From Streptomyces sp. CBMA152 (GTDB lineage Bacteria > Actinomycetota > Actinomycetes > Streptomycetales > Streptomycetaceae), in contig NZ_MECJ01000014.1 of NCBI RefSeq assembly GCF_014596475.1, positions 1 through 64,000 on the forward strand: 64,000 bases of DNA, read 5' to 3'. Positions within the stretch are counted from its first letter, which is position 1. Each line of letters starts with the position of its first letter. A program made the position numbers and the translations under genes. Of this stretch, positions 8,733 through 17,206 are shown one piece after another. Under the pieces are notes generated by a model. It did not search any database and was not told the origin of the DNA. It was given only the letters and a program-made list of their open reading frames with translations.

Positions 8733-9377
8733 ATGCAGACCACGATCAACGCCCCCTGGGGTGTGACCAGTTACGGTGCGGCCAGCGTCCAGGCCGCCCC
8801 CGACCTCGCCCGCATCCGGCTCGGCATCGAGCAGACCGAGAGCTCGCCGCAGCAGGCCTTCACCGCCGCGCGCACGGCCATCTCCCGCCTGCGCGAGACC
8901 ATACGAAGCCACGGTGTCCCGGATGGGCGGGTGTCGGCATCCCGGCTCAACCTCCAGACCGCATGGAACGGCTACGGCCCGGAGCGGACGTTCCTCGGCT
9001 ACCGCTGCCGCGCCACCTTCGCCATCGACTACCGAGACCTCGACTCCCTGGAGCCGTTCCTGATCGCCGCCGTCGAGGCCGGCGCCAACGAGCTGGAAGG
9101 CGTCGACTTCGACATATCCACCAAGCCGGAACTACGGGCCCGGGCCCGCACCGCCGCCGTCCAGGCCGCCCGGGCCAAGGCCGAGCTGTACGCGCAGGCC
9201 GCCGGGGTGCGGCTGGGCCAGGTCCTCCACATCGAGGACGTCGACCCCGACAGCACCAGCGCCAGCCGCTACCGCGGACACAGCAACCCCGACAGCGCCT
9301 CCGACGCCGACCTCGCACCCGGCGCCGTCGTCGTCTCCGCCGCCGTCGTACTGGGATTCGCCATCGCCACCTCGTAG
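8733..9377 (+). CDS. SIMPL (DUF541) domain protein
   Basis: A 214-residue protein with the SIMPL/DUF541 pattern. It has an N-terminal strand GVTSYGAASVQAAPDLARIR, the helix QAFTAARTAISRLRETIRSH, then VSASRLNLQTAWNGYGPER and YRCRATFAIDYRDLDSLEPF. AAVQAARAKAELYAQAAGVR is the usual long helix before the last strands. Family members have been linked to stress responses in other bacteria, but their activity is poorly defined. There is no clear signal peptide. The C-terminal ~25 residues are hydrophobic (PGAVVVSAAVVLGFAIATS) and could be a membrane tail or the last strand. Confidence 0.8.
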   Translation: MQTTINAPWGVTSYGAASVQAAPDLARIRLGIEQTESSPQQAFTAARTAISRLRETIRSHGVPDGRVSASRLNLQTAWNGYGPERTFLGYRCRATFAIDYRDLDSLEPFLIAAVEAGANELEGVDFDISTKPELRARARTAAVQAARAKAELYAQAAGVRLGQVLHIEDVDPDSTSASRYRGHSNPDSASDADLAPGAVVVSAAVVLGFAIATS

Positions 9378-9749
9378 ACCACGCCCAGCCAGCCGGGCCA
9401 ACTCCCCCTGAGCCGGCCTACCTTCCGCGTGCGCGCACATCCATCACGGCAGTCGTCCAGCCCCGAGTGCCACGTCGGCCTTCGGCCGGAACATCTGGAG
9501 GAGGTCGTGTCATGGGCTGCGCGGTCGTCCGCCGTGAAAGACGGCGGGCCCGGCGCTGAAGCCGCGTGACGTAGAGACGTTCGGTAGCGCGCACTCGTGC
9601 CCTCATCGCCCCTGACGGCGAAGGCACGAGAACGCACTCAGCGGCGCTGGCCACAGCTCGGTGGGCTTCCCAGAGCGTGCCGGGGGATCGAATCGCTCCG
9701 GGTTTTCCCTGATCTGGGCATCGTTGCCGCTGCCCGGGCGCGGGCCTTG

Positions 9750-10190
9750 CACTGAGGCGTTCGATGCGCCAGGTCAGGACCTGGACGGGGTGGCGGGCGT
9801 TGTCCAGGGCACTCTGGCAGGCGGCTCGCTGCAGGAGTTACTTCGGCTCGTGGCCTGCCTTCTCGGCGTCCGCGAGCACAGTCGCGAGCGCGTCGAACGC
9901 CGGGTCCTGCAGGACCTGTTCCGTGTGGTCGGATACGGCCTGCCGGATGTAGCGGATGTGCCGCTCCACTGCCTGCTGGGGCGGTCGGCGCTGGGCGAGC
10001 ACCGCCAGGGGTGTGGCTGCGGCCTGGTCGTAGGCGGCCTGGAGGTGGAGCAGGGCCTGGTGGGCGGCGGCCACCTGCTGGTCGTGATGGCGTAGCTGGT
10101 GCCAGCGGGCGGCGGCCATGACAGCGAGGATCGGGCGTCGAGGGGCATCGCCAGCAGGGCGCCGTCCCTGGGGGCCTCGCCAACGTTGAC
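9750..10190 (-). pseudogene. broken paralogue of the 13143-13673 gene
   Basis: Reverse-strand sequence aligns along its length with the intact protein at 13143-13673. The pairs are ARWHQLRHHDQQVAAAHQAL versus ARWHDLQRYDQQVTAAREAL, and AACQSALDNARHPVQVLTW versus AADQRPLDDARRPARLLAW. Two lesions are visible. A frameshift lies near 10128, just before the ARWH motif (DGALLAMPLD in one frame, ILAVMAAARW in the next). An in-frame TAA near 9845 sits exactly where the intact copy has Glu. The middle 93 codons remain open, from ATG 10119. The family itself is not recognised. Confidence 0.65.
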
Positions 10191-10341
10191 GTCAGGTTGG
10201 AAGAACCTCAGTGATCCTTTCAACCTGTATATCGACAACCATTCCTTTGAGGCCGCACTCCATAGACGATCGCGATAACGCTGTACGACGGGCCGTAGGT
10301 TGATGTGCCGCTCGCCGTGCCAACGGAAAGCAGATACATGT

Positions 10342-10369
10342 AGAGCCCCCACCATTCGGTGGGGGCTCT
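10342..10369 (-). terminator. terminator hairpin
   Basis: AGAGCCCCCACC and GGTGGGGGCTCT form a perfect 12-bp stem with the loop ATTC. It lies three bases past the stop of the reverse-strand gene at 10373. It probably ends that transcript. Confidence 0.8.
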
Positions 10370-10372
10370 GTG

Positions 10373-10612
10373 CTACCCGCGGTGCAGTCTCTTGCGTGCC
10401 CAGAGGAACCCGATCAGCCCGCCCACAACAATCATGTACGCGGTCAACGGTCCATCTTTCAGTAGGAGGCCGGGTAGGGCGATCACAGTCGTGATGAGCA
10501 GCCATCCGCACCCGGCCACGACGAGATCCGCCGAATCAGGGCGGCGCCGCTCGTTCTGCACTCGTCTCCCCATTCTCAGAGTGCGCGGTTTCCTGCATCC
10601 CCGCGCACCCAC
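10373..10612 (-). CDS. small membrane protein
   Basis: Up to 79 residues. It has a basic N-terminal region and two hydrophobic stretches (VVAGCGWLLITTVIALPGLL and AYMIVVGGLIGFLWARK), then a short basic end. It looks like an integral helical-hairpin protein of unknown function. The start is uncertain: a GTG at 10612 gives the full length, while an ATG at 10573 (MGRRVQNERRR) would place a short basic leader before the first helix. Neither has a convincing ribosome binding site. A strong hairpin directly after the stop supports a real transcript. Confidence 0.5.
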   Translation of the reverse strand: MGARGCRKPRTLRMGRRVQNERRRPDSADLVVAGCGWLLITTVIALPGLLLKDGPLTAYMIVVGGLIGFLWARKRLHRG

Positions 10613-10627
10613 GATAGCCGCTCGGGG

Positions 10628-11638
10628 CTAGGCGCAGTGGATCGTGGCTGTGTTGGAACTGATGTTGTGGTCCCCCCAGTACCCGTTGCTGTTGCGCAGG
10701 GTCGCGTTACCGATGTCCTCTCGGTAGATCCAGCCACTGATGGTGAGCCGTGAGCACTGGTAGTGCAGAAGGAGCGGAAAGGTCTGGCCCTGCGTGTTCG
10801 TGTACCCCCGGACGTCCTTCGTCTTCCAGATGCCCAGCCCCTGGTACTGGCGCAGGGAGGCTTCGAAGTTGCCTTTGCCTTTCTGGTCGCACCGCATCAG
10901 CGCATCGGCCTGGATGCGCAGGGAACCCCCGTGCAGGAAGGGCGCCTTGCTGTGGATCAGCTGGCACTGCGGCTTGGCTGCCGGGGCGAAACCTGGTGCC
11001 GGTGAGTGCGAGGCCCGGACATTGCGTTCGTCGACCGTGGTCGCCCAGCGCACCATGTCCTCGCTGCTGTAGGTGTCCTGCGCCGAGAGAGCCGGGGCTT
11101 CCCACAGGGTGAGCTGACCATCCATGGTCAAAGTGCTCACCCTCACTCCATCGTTGCCCGCAGCAGTAAACAGCTGACTGCCGCTGGGGAGCGTGCTCGC
11201 CTGCGTTGTGTCGCCATCAGACGCAAGCACCGAGGACGGCACGTCACCGTCGACGGTCACGCGGGTGATGTTGAGCGGGCGCACGGCATTCTCGTCCCCG
11301 AGGCTGAACGTGAGCGTCTGCCCGACCTTCTCGTACTCGGCGACGGCGGGCGCCTGCATGAGGTTGAGTCCGGTCGTCTTGGCCAACAGGTCGGCGAGTT
11401 CCCACACACTGCCGCCCTCGGCAGGCGACACTTCACCGACAGGTGCCATTGACTGTGGGTCCGCGCCACCTTGTTCGGCGTACTCAGCTGCGCTGACGAT
11501 GTGAGGTGTCGATTCCGTGCGCGTGGCCGGTGAGCCGTCGGCGGCAGAAGCGCCGACAACAGTGCTGGCCATCACGATGCCGGCTATCAGGACTGTGATG
11601 CTCGTCCGTGCGAGACAAGGGACAGTTCTCTGTTTCAA
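10628..11638 (-). CDS. secreted hypothetical protein
   Basis: A 336-residue protein with a Sec signal peptide (SITVLIAGIVMASTVVGASA, cleavage probably after ASA near residue 33). The mature part starts with an Asp/Thr-rich, possibly inhibitory or linker region. It ends with a Cys-containing domain: CQLIHSKAPFLHGGSLRIQA, MRCDQKGKGN, LHYQCSRLTISGWIYRED and TATIHCA carry four spaced Cys that could form disulfides. I do not recognise the family. The TTG at 11638 is favoured by a GGAGGGG sequence about ten bases upstream. It is probably transcribed just before the small membrane protein gene. Confidence 0.7.
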   Translation of the reverse strand: MKQRTVPCLARTSITVLIAGIVMASTVVGASAADGSPATRTESTPHIVSAAEYAEQGGADPQSMAPVGEVSPAEGGSVWELADLLAKTTGLNLMQAPAVAEYEKVGQTLTFSLGDENAVRPLNITRVTVDGDVPSSVLASDGDTTQASTLPSGSQLFTAAGNDGVRVSTLTMDGQLTLWEAPALSAQDTYSSEDMVRWATTVDERNVRASHSPAPGFAPAAKPQCQLIHSKAPFLHGGSLRIQADALMRCDQKGKGNFEASLRQYQGLGIWKTKDVRGYTNTQGQTFPLLLHYQCSRLTISGWIYREDIGNATLRNSNGYWGDHNISSNTATIHCA

Positions 11639-11959
11639 GTTGTGTTCCCCTCCGTGGTCCGGTCGCCGGTCATCCAGCGCTGGTCAGGCGTGGCGGCGAT
11701 CGATCGGGGAAAACGCTACCCATATCGCACAGTTGTTCGCTAGCCGTTTCCGCCTCGGCGGCGGAAACGGCTGAAGTCGATCGGCCAGGGCCGTGAAGAC
11801 GCAGAGTGCTGACGTCAGGGAATCACGGATGCGGGTCCGCGCTGACCGAAAGGTTGGCACTCTTGGTGATCGAGTCCGGACTCGGTGTCAGTGGCGCGTG
11901 CTGTCATGCGACTTGTGTGGGGATACGCCAACAACCTTCAACAAGGGGGGAGTTCCTTC

Positions 11960-12181
11960 ATGGCGATACAGGTGAAGGCGCACGATCGGGGCGGGGTTCC
12001 TGTACGGGCCCACACCCGTTCCTATCCCGGCTCGGGGCGCCAGCTCACGATCGCGGGCATCGGGCCACTCCTGGTCTGGGATGCCTCGGAGGGCGGCATC
12101 ACATTCGAGGGCGAGGCCAGGACACCTCCGGCGTACCGCTCGACTTCCACCGCTCCCGTGCAGCCGGGAGCGGACCGGTGA
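11960..12181 (+). CDS. small hypothetical protein upstream of Mrr-like nuclease
   Basis: A 73-residue, soluble, Gly/Arg-rich protein (MAIQVKAHDRGGVPVRAHTR ... FEGEARTPPAYRST). No known motif. ATG 11960 follows AAGGGGGG. Its TGA overlaps the GTG of the nuclease gene (GTGA), so the two are almost certainly co-translated and may act together. Longer upstream starts exist but lack this ribosome binding site. Confidence 0.6.
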   Translation: MAIQVKAHDRGGVPVRAHTRSYPGSGRQLTIAGIGPLLVWDASEGGITFEGEARTPPAYRSTSTAPVQPGADR

Positions 12182-12873
12182 GCCGCCGCAGTCCGGTGCG
12201 GCGTACTTACCGGCGCCGCCCGGCCCGTCGTTCCAGGAAGCAGGACGAGCGAGCAGCACTGGCGGTAGCCGGGGTCGTCGCGGTCGGCTTGGTCGTCGCC
12301 GCCGTGCAGTGGCTGCTCGCGCACTGGTGGGTTCTTGCCCTGGCGGGCGTGTTTGCTGGCGGCGGTGGTGTCCTCTGGTACCAGCAAGTCCGCCGGCGGG
12401 CCCAGTGGGCGCGCGTACGCGCTCAGGCTCTGCGTCTGCGTATCGCCGAGATAGATGCCCTGGACCATCGTGCGTTCGAGTTCGCCATACGGGACTTGAT
12501 GCGCCGCGACGGTTGCAAAGCCGAGCAGCTCGGTGGTGCGGGCGACAACGCCTGTGACGTACGTGCCATCGACCCGGTCGGCCGGGTCTGGGCCATCCAG
12601 TGCAAGCACCGCCGAGACGGCGACCGGGGTTCCGCTGTCGGCGTCGGCGTGCTGCAGCAGGTCAACGGCACTGCCCGGCAGATACACGGGGCAGATATCG
12701 CCGTCGTCCTCACCAACGGCCGCTTCTCCTCGAAAGCCATCCCCTGGGGTAAAGAACACCACATTCACCTCGTCGACCGCCGCACCCTCGGTGAATGGGC
12801 AGCGGGTTCGCGCCCCCTGTGGGATCTGCTGGACCGCATCCCGCCCCCAGGCCGCCCCAGCCCTCTGTTCTGA
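12178..12873 (+). CDS. membrane-anchored Mrr-like restriction endonuclease
   Basis: A 231-residue protein. A basic N-terminus (SRRSPVRRTYRRRPARR) is followed by two membrane helices at about residues 28-68 (AVAGVVAVGLVVAAVQWLL and WVLALAGVFAGGGGVLW). From about residue 95 comes an Mrr_cat/PD-(D/E)XK nuclease fold: helix ALDHRAFEFAIRDLMRRDG, the acidic strand GAGDNACDVRAID, and the catalytic strand VWAIQCKHRR, whose Gln-Cys-Lys matches the QxK form of the motif. Such membrane-tethered Mrr proteins are candidate defence nucleases acting on incoming DNA, which is inference here. It starts with a GTG overlapping the small upstream gene. Confidence 0.8.
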   Translation: MSRRSPVRRTYRRRPARRSRKQDERAALAVAGVVAVGLVVAAVQWLLAHWWVLALAGVFAGGGGVLWYQQVRRRAQWARVRAQALRLRIAEIDALDHRAFEFAIRDLMRRDGCKAEQLGGAGDNACDVRAIDPVGRVWAIQCKHRRDGDRGSAVGVGVLQQVNGTARQIHGADIAVVLTNGRFSSKAIPWGKEHHIHLVDRRTLGEWAAGSRPLWDLLDRIPPPGRPSPLF

Positions 12874-13142
12874 GCTGCGGGACGGCGGAGGGCGGGGGCC
12901 GTGACGGCGGCTCATGAGTGGGCCGCCGTTGTGCGGCCGGTTAGTCCTGTCCGTGCTCGACGGCGGTGCACGGGCGTCCGTCGCGGCGGTAATAGCGCGA
13001 GGGGCCGTCGTGGTGGTCTCGAAGTCCAGGTCGGTGAGGAGAACAACGACGTCGGGGCGAAATGGAGGGCTGGGGCATGGGTGATTCCTTGTGCGGTGTC
13101 GTGTGATCGGTTCGGACTTGTGAGTGGTGTGCCGGACGGTGG

Positions 13143-13673
13143 TCAGTGGCGTGTGCGGCTCGTGCTCGGCTGCGGTGCCGGCGACGGTGCCACGGGTGCG
13201 GAGCGGGGTGTCTGGGGTCCCTGGGTGGCGTGTTGCCTGTACCAGGCGAGAAGGCGTGCGGGGCGTCGGGCGTCGTCGAGGGGGCGTTGGTCGGCGGCCT
13301 TGCGGAGGGTTTCGGTGAGGTCATGGGCGTTTGCGTCGGTTCGCGCGAGCATCGCCGCGAGGGCGTCCCAGTCGGGTGCGGCGAGGATCTTCTCGGCGTG
13401 CTCGGGAAGAGTGACGCGGACGGCGTGTTCGTAGCGGAGCTGAGTGGTGGCACTGGTGGGTGCCACTCGCGTCAGGGTGGCCAGGGGAATGACGGCTGCC
13501 TGGTCCGCGACAACTTGGAGGTGGGTGAGGGCTTCGCGTGCCGCAGTGACCTGCTGGTCGTAGCGTTGTAGGTCGTGCCAGCGGGCGGTGGCGGTGACGG
13601 CGAGGACGATCGTGTCGAGGAGCAGGACCAGGAGGGTGCCGTCCGGGTTCTGGGGTGGTGGGGTGCGGAGCAT
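13143..13673 (-). CDS. conserved hypothetical protein, intact paralogue
   Basis: A 176-residue protein. It opens with a hydrophobic segment (GTLLVLLLDTIVLAVTATA, residues about 12-30), probably a membrane anchor. A charged helical region follows (ARWHDLQRYDQQVTAAREAL), predicted coiled-coil-like, with a Pro/Ser/Thr-rich tail at the end. I do not recognise the family. A ruined copy lies at 9750-10190 on the same strand, so the gene was duplicated or acquired twice. AAGGAC precedes the ATG at suitable spacing. Its C-terminal tail is low complexity. Confidence 0.6.
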   Translation of the reverse strand: MLRTPPPQNPDGTLLVLLLDTIVLAVTATARWHDLQRYDQQVTAAREALTHLQVVADQAAVIPLATLTRVAPTSATTQLRYEHAVRVTLPEHAEKILAAPDWDALAAMLARTDANAHDLTETLRKAADQRPLDDARRPARLLAWYRQHATQGPQTPRSAPVAPSPAPQPSTSRTRH

Positions 13674-13762
13674 GTCCTTGACGGCTCCGCGCAGCCAGGC
13701 GGCGTGGTGGTTTCGGGCGCGAATACGGGAGCGGGAGGTTCTCCGGCCCCGGCGAGCACGAT

Positions 13763-14128
13763 GTGGCTGATGTCCGGGTCACGGTCACGGCCCTGACCCC
13801 AGCCCGGCTGCCGGCGGGCACGGAAGACGTCACCACGCAGGCGCTGGGCAGCGCGGGCAACCCGGTCAGCCGGTTCCGCAGGTTCTCCGCGGTCCGCCTC
13901 ACCAACCCCAACCACTACCCCGTCCACGTCCGGGTCTCCTACCTCGTCTACGACAAGCCACCCGAAGGCCAGAGCCAACAGGTCACCTCGCTCACCCCCA
14001 CCGGTGATCTCACCGAAGTCCCCGCAGACGGACACACCGACCTGACCGTGCCCAGTGATGCCGCCACCGCCGTCGACCGCTACTCCAACGGACCAGCGGT
14101 CAGCATCAAGGCGTACTTCTCCCAGTGA
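13763..14128 (+). CDS. hypothetical protein, possibly 5'-truncated
   Basis: Up to 121 residues of strand-rich sequence: RRFSAVRLTNPNHYPVHVRV, SYLVYDKPPEGQSQQV and PADGHTDLTVPSDAATAVDR. It looks like a small beta-sandwich domain. No signal peptide is present. The GTG used has no good ribosome binding site, and the frame is open further upstream. An upstream part may have been lost or lies in another frame. Function unknown. Confidence 0.45.
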   Translation: MADVRVTVTALTPARLPAGTEDVTTQALGSAGNPVSRFRRFSAVRLTNPNHYPVHVRVSYLVYDKPPEGQSQQVTSLTPTGDLTEVPADGHTDLTVPSDAATAVDRYSNGPAVSIKAYFSQ

Positions 14129-14233
14129 CCCCGCGCGGAACAAAGGCCAGGGCGCAGCCCACTCGCTCCCCTCACCGAGTACATCGGCACCTGTTCCGCT
14201 GACGTTGTGAACCGGTGAGTGGCGACTTCGTGT

Positions 14234-14983
14234 TCACGCTGCGGGAACGCGGGTGTCGTTGCGGACTTTGACGGTCATGTCGGCGTCCTCGTCGAGGGTG
14301 AGGCCCGTGTCAGGGCGGGTGTCGTCGCGGACCGAGACCATGCCCAGAGTGCTGTGATCAGCCCAGATGCAGCTTGAGTTGGTCGTGGCGGGGCCCGACG
14401 GATGGGCAGATTGGACGGCCTTGAACATCTGGCACTTCATCACGGCATCGCCGAGCCCGCTCCGGGACATCTCGCGGGGAGCGCCGAGGCCGGTGACGAT
14501 GACGAGCGTTTTGTCGGCGGCTGCCTGGCGGGCGCCCCAGGCGAACGCGCGGTCGACAGCCTGTGCGGGGTTGTCGATCGTGCCCCAGGCTCCGTTGAAC
14601 ACCATCAACTGCCTGGATGCGGAGGAGTAGTAGTGAGCTCCCGTGGCTTGCGGGTTGCGGATCCCGTCGGCGGCGTACCCCGCGATTTCGTTATTGGTGA
14701 TCGGGACACCGACCTGGGGATCGTAGACGAAAGCGCCACCGATGATGCTCGGGGGCGTCGTCAGCTTGTCTCCAACCGTTGGGGCGGCGGCCGGGCGGCT
14801 CTTGCCCCGGCCCAACACGTAACCGGTGGCGCCCACCGCGCAGAACACCACCACGAGCACCGTCGCCAGCACTACGGTCCTCGTGCGTACGCCCGTCCGC
14901 ACCGGCGGCGCCACCGCCTCGTACGGGGGCGGTCCGAACGCGGGTGGCGGCGGACCATAGGGGCCCGGCTGATGGTGGCTCAT
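14234..14983 (-). CDS. proline-rich single-pass membrane protein
   Basis: A 249-residue protein with a short Pro/Gly/His-rich cytoplasmic head (MSHHQPGPYGPPPPAFGPPP), one membrane helix at about residues 37-57 (VVLATVLVVVFCAVGATGYV), and an extracellular domain of ~190 residues. The outer domain has no motif I can name. It contains two Cys (MKCQMF and SSCIWAD) that could pair. This layout is common in Streptomyces septation or cell-surface proteins of unknown role. ATG 14983 was chosen because the upstream extension is not protein-like. Confidence 0.65.
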   Translation of the reverse strand: MSHHQPGPYGPPPPAFGPPPYEAVAPPVRTGVRTRTVVLATVLVVVFCAVGATGYVLGRGKSRPAAAPTVGDKLTTPPSIIGGAFVYDPQVGVPITNNEIAGYAADGIRNPQATGAHYYSSASRQLMVFNGAWGTIDNPAQAVDRAFAWGARQAAADKTLVIVTGLGAPREMSRSGLGDAVMKCQMFKAVQSAHPSGPATTNSSCIWADHSTLGMVSVRDDTRPDTGLTLDEDADMTVKVRNDTRVPAA

Positions 14984-15279
14984 GTGTGGGCAGTGCCTCC
15001 CGGGGCGGATCCGATCACTCCATCCTCGCCCACGAGGCCGCGTCGCCCGCAGGCAGGGGCACCGTTCACGCCACGACGGCCATACCCACCCACATGGCCA
15101 CCCCGCCCACACCACTCCCACCCCACTGGAGGTCCGCCGAACGGGACAAAGACGCGATGACGATGCACGGCCTGGACACAGCAGACCGCAAGCGGCTGCC
15201 AACCGAACGCCGGGCCGAACTCCGGCACTTGTGCCGCCGGACAGCCGACGGACAGTCCGAGGCCTGGCGGTGAGCGCTG

Positions 15280-15690
15280 GTGGTGTCCCCTCTCATTTAC
15301 ACCGACAAGCCCCGCCGCGCGGTACCGATCGAGGCGACCGGCGACATGCGACCGCGGGAAGCAGCCGAGACCTTCAGCCGCTACTTCCACCACGAGATCC
15401 ATTTCGACGTCCCGCCGTTCCCGGCTGAGCACATCCCCTACAACGGTGCCAGCCCGTCCTTGAACACCGGCCCTACGCCATCGCGAACTTCGGCATGACG
15501 GGCCCGCGGAACCTCGTGGATGACATCGAGATGAAGAAGGCGATGTCCCCCGGCTGCGGGAGGGGGAGCCGATCTCGTTGCGGATGATCGCGGAGCATCC
15601 GAGTGCGTGGGTGAGGGTGGCCTTCCCGGTGCCGGGCCCGGCGCTGACGACGGTCAGGTCGATAGACCCGTGGTCGCGTCATGGCACCAC
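15280..15690. other. decayed gene fragments
   Basis: The + strand from 15280 has a short open frame (RAVPIEATGDMRPREAAETF, then SRYFHHEIHFDVPPFPAEHI) that looks like part of a protein but stops early. On the - strand, about 15555-15665, LTVVSAGPGTGKATLTHALG is a Walker A P-loop with no gene around it. These are probably remnants of two genes. No intact coding sequence is supported. Confidence 0.35.
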
Positions 15691-15782
15691 CATCATGACA
15701 GGTCAGAGGCCTTCTGCGTAGGACGAACGGCACAGGGGGCAAGGGTTGTTCGGTCGTCTTCCAGGACCCCAGAATCTCCGCT

Positions 15783-17062
15783 GTGAATGACTCGGGGAAA
15801 GTGGATCAGGACGACATTCTGTGGGCCCGGAACGTGCTGCTCGCTTCCGGACGACGCACCCCACGCGAGGAGGTCGACACCTACCGGGTACTTGCCCGGG
15901 TCAGCCCCGCTGCCTACCTGCCTCGCCTGGTCAACACCCTGCAACGGCTGACTTACGACACCAGCACCGGTACACGGCACCCAGCCTCTCTCGCACTGTG
16001 CGAGAGGCGGTGGCCGCAGCACGGTCCATCGATCCGGCTGAACCTGCCCGTGAGGATGTCCTGTACCGAGCGCTCGACGCCTGCCAGCGCCAGCTGTACA
16101 CCGCGGGCCGGCGCGTCGAAGGACTCGCCATGCGGGCCGAGATGCTCGCCATCGGTCGCGCGCAGGCCGCATTGTCCCGAGAGCCCGAGGTCAAAGGGCT
16201 GCACGACTGGGCCATGGGTCTGTCCGAGGAAGGCCGCTATGCCGAATCCGCCGATGCGATGGCCGAGCTGGTCGCGGCGATGCTGCCCCGCGGACCCAGC
16301 GGTGGAGCACTCGCCTGGTCGCTCCTGGCCTGGATCGCCGCTCTGGCTGACGCCGGCCGCTTCGACGAAGCACTCGCCGCGTTCGCCACCCTCGTCAGCA
16401 TGGAAGCACTCGAGGCCGCGAACGACCGCGGCTCCATGGCCTGCCATCTCTACTCCCTCATCGGATACGCACGGATGCTGGACACCTGTGGACGAGGCGA
16501 ACAGGCCGCCGCCGTACGGCAGGAGGCGCTCGCCCTGCTGACCGAGCTGGCCGCCACCGGCGAGCGCAGGTGGGGCAGCTATCAGGCGTCCTTCTGGGCG
16601 GTCCTGCTGCCTCTCTGCGGTGCCGACAGCGAGCGGCCGGCACCAGGTGAGCCCCGGCCGCCTTCGGGAACAACACCTATGCGGTGGTCACCCGATGTCA
16701 AGCAGCGCTACGCCGACAGCCTTATCGCCCTGCGTGAAGAGGTGGACAACCTTGCTGTGCCGGCCGCCGAAGACCCCGAGCAACATCTGGCCGAACTCGT
16801 GCGACTGCACCGGGTTCTCACTGTCCGATGTGCCACCTACTGGGAGGACCGCACCCATCTGTTCGCAGAGAAGGTGCGCTCTCTGTTCGACGAGGGAGTA
16901 TCCCTGGCCCGCCAGCTGTCCCAGCAGCAAACGGCAGACGGAACCTCGGCATTGGCCGAGACCCTGATGGACCGTACGACCTTCCACGTCGCAGCCAACG
17001 AGTTCGAACCCGCCCTCAACGACTATCGCCGCGCCCTGAGCTGCCTGGGGGAAGCCAACTGA
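15783..17062 (+). pseudogene. tetratricopeptide-repeat protein split by a frameshift
   Basis: An N-terminal part starts at ATG 15783 (MNDSGKVDQDDILWARNVLL, then ARVSPAAYLPRLVNTLQRL). This style is usual for Streptomyces TPR proteins. Near 15990 the protein-like sequence moves by one frame to SLSRTVREAVAAARSIDPAE and continues as TPR-like helices to 17062 (LYRALDACQRQLYTAGRRVE, MGLSEEGRYAESADAMAELV, LADAGRFDEALAAFATLV). Together they make ~425 residues. Either the gene is a recent pseudogene or the base count near 15990 is a sequencing error. TPR arrays mediate protein-protein contact, and the partner is unknown. Confidence 0.6.
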
Positions 17063-17206
17063 CACGGGTTAACCCGACGCACGCCGGAACCCGTGCGCAC
17101 GGTCGGCGTGCGCCAGGTCGCGGCACATCGCCCCTCAGCCACAACGTCCCATACGAATGGCTGTGGCCAACCGAGGGTCGTTGACCGGTACGGCCGGCTC
17201 CCGTGC

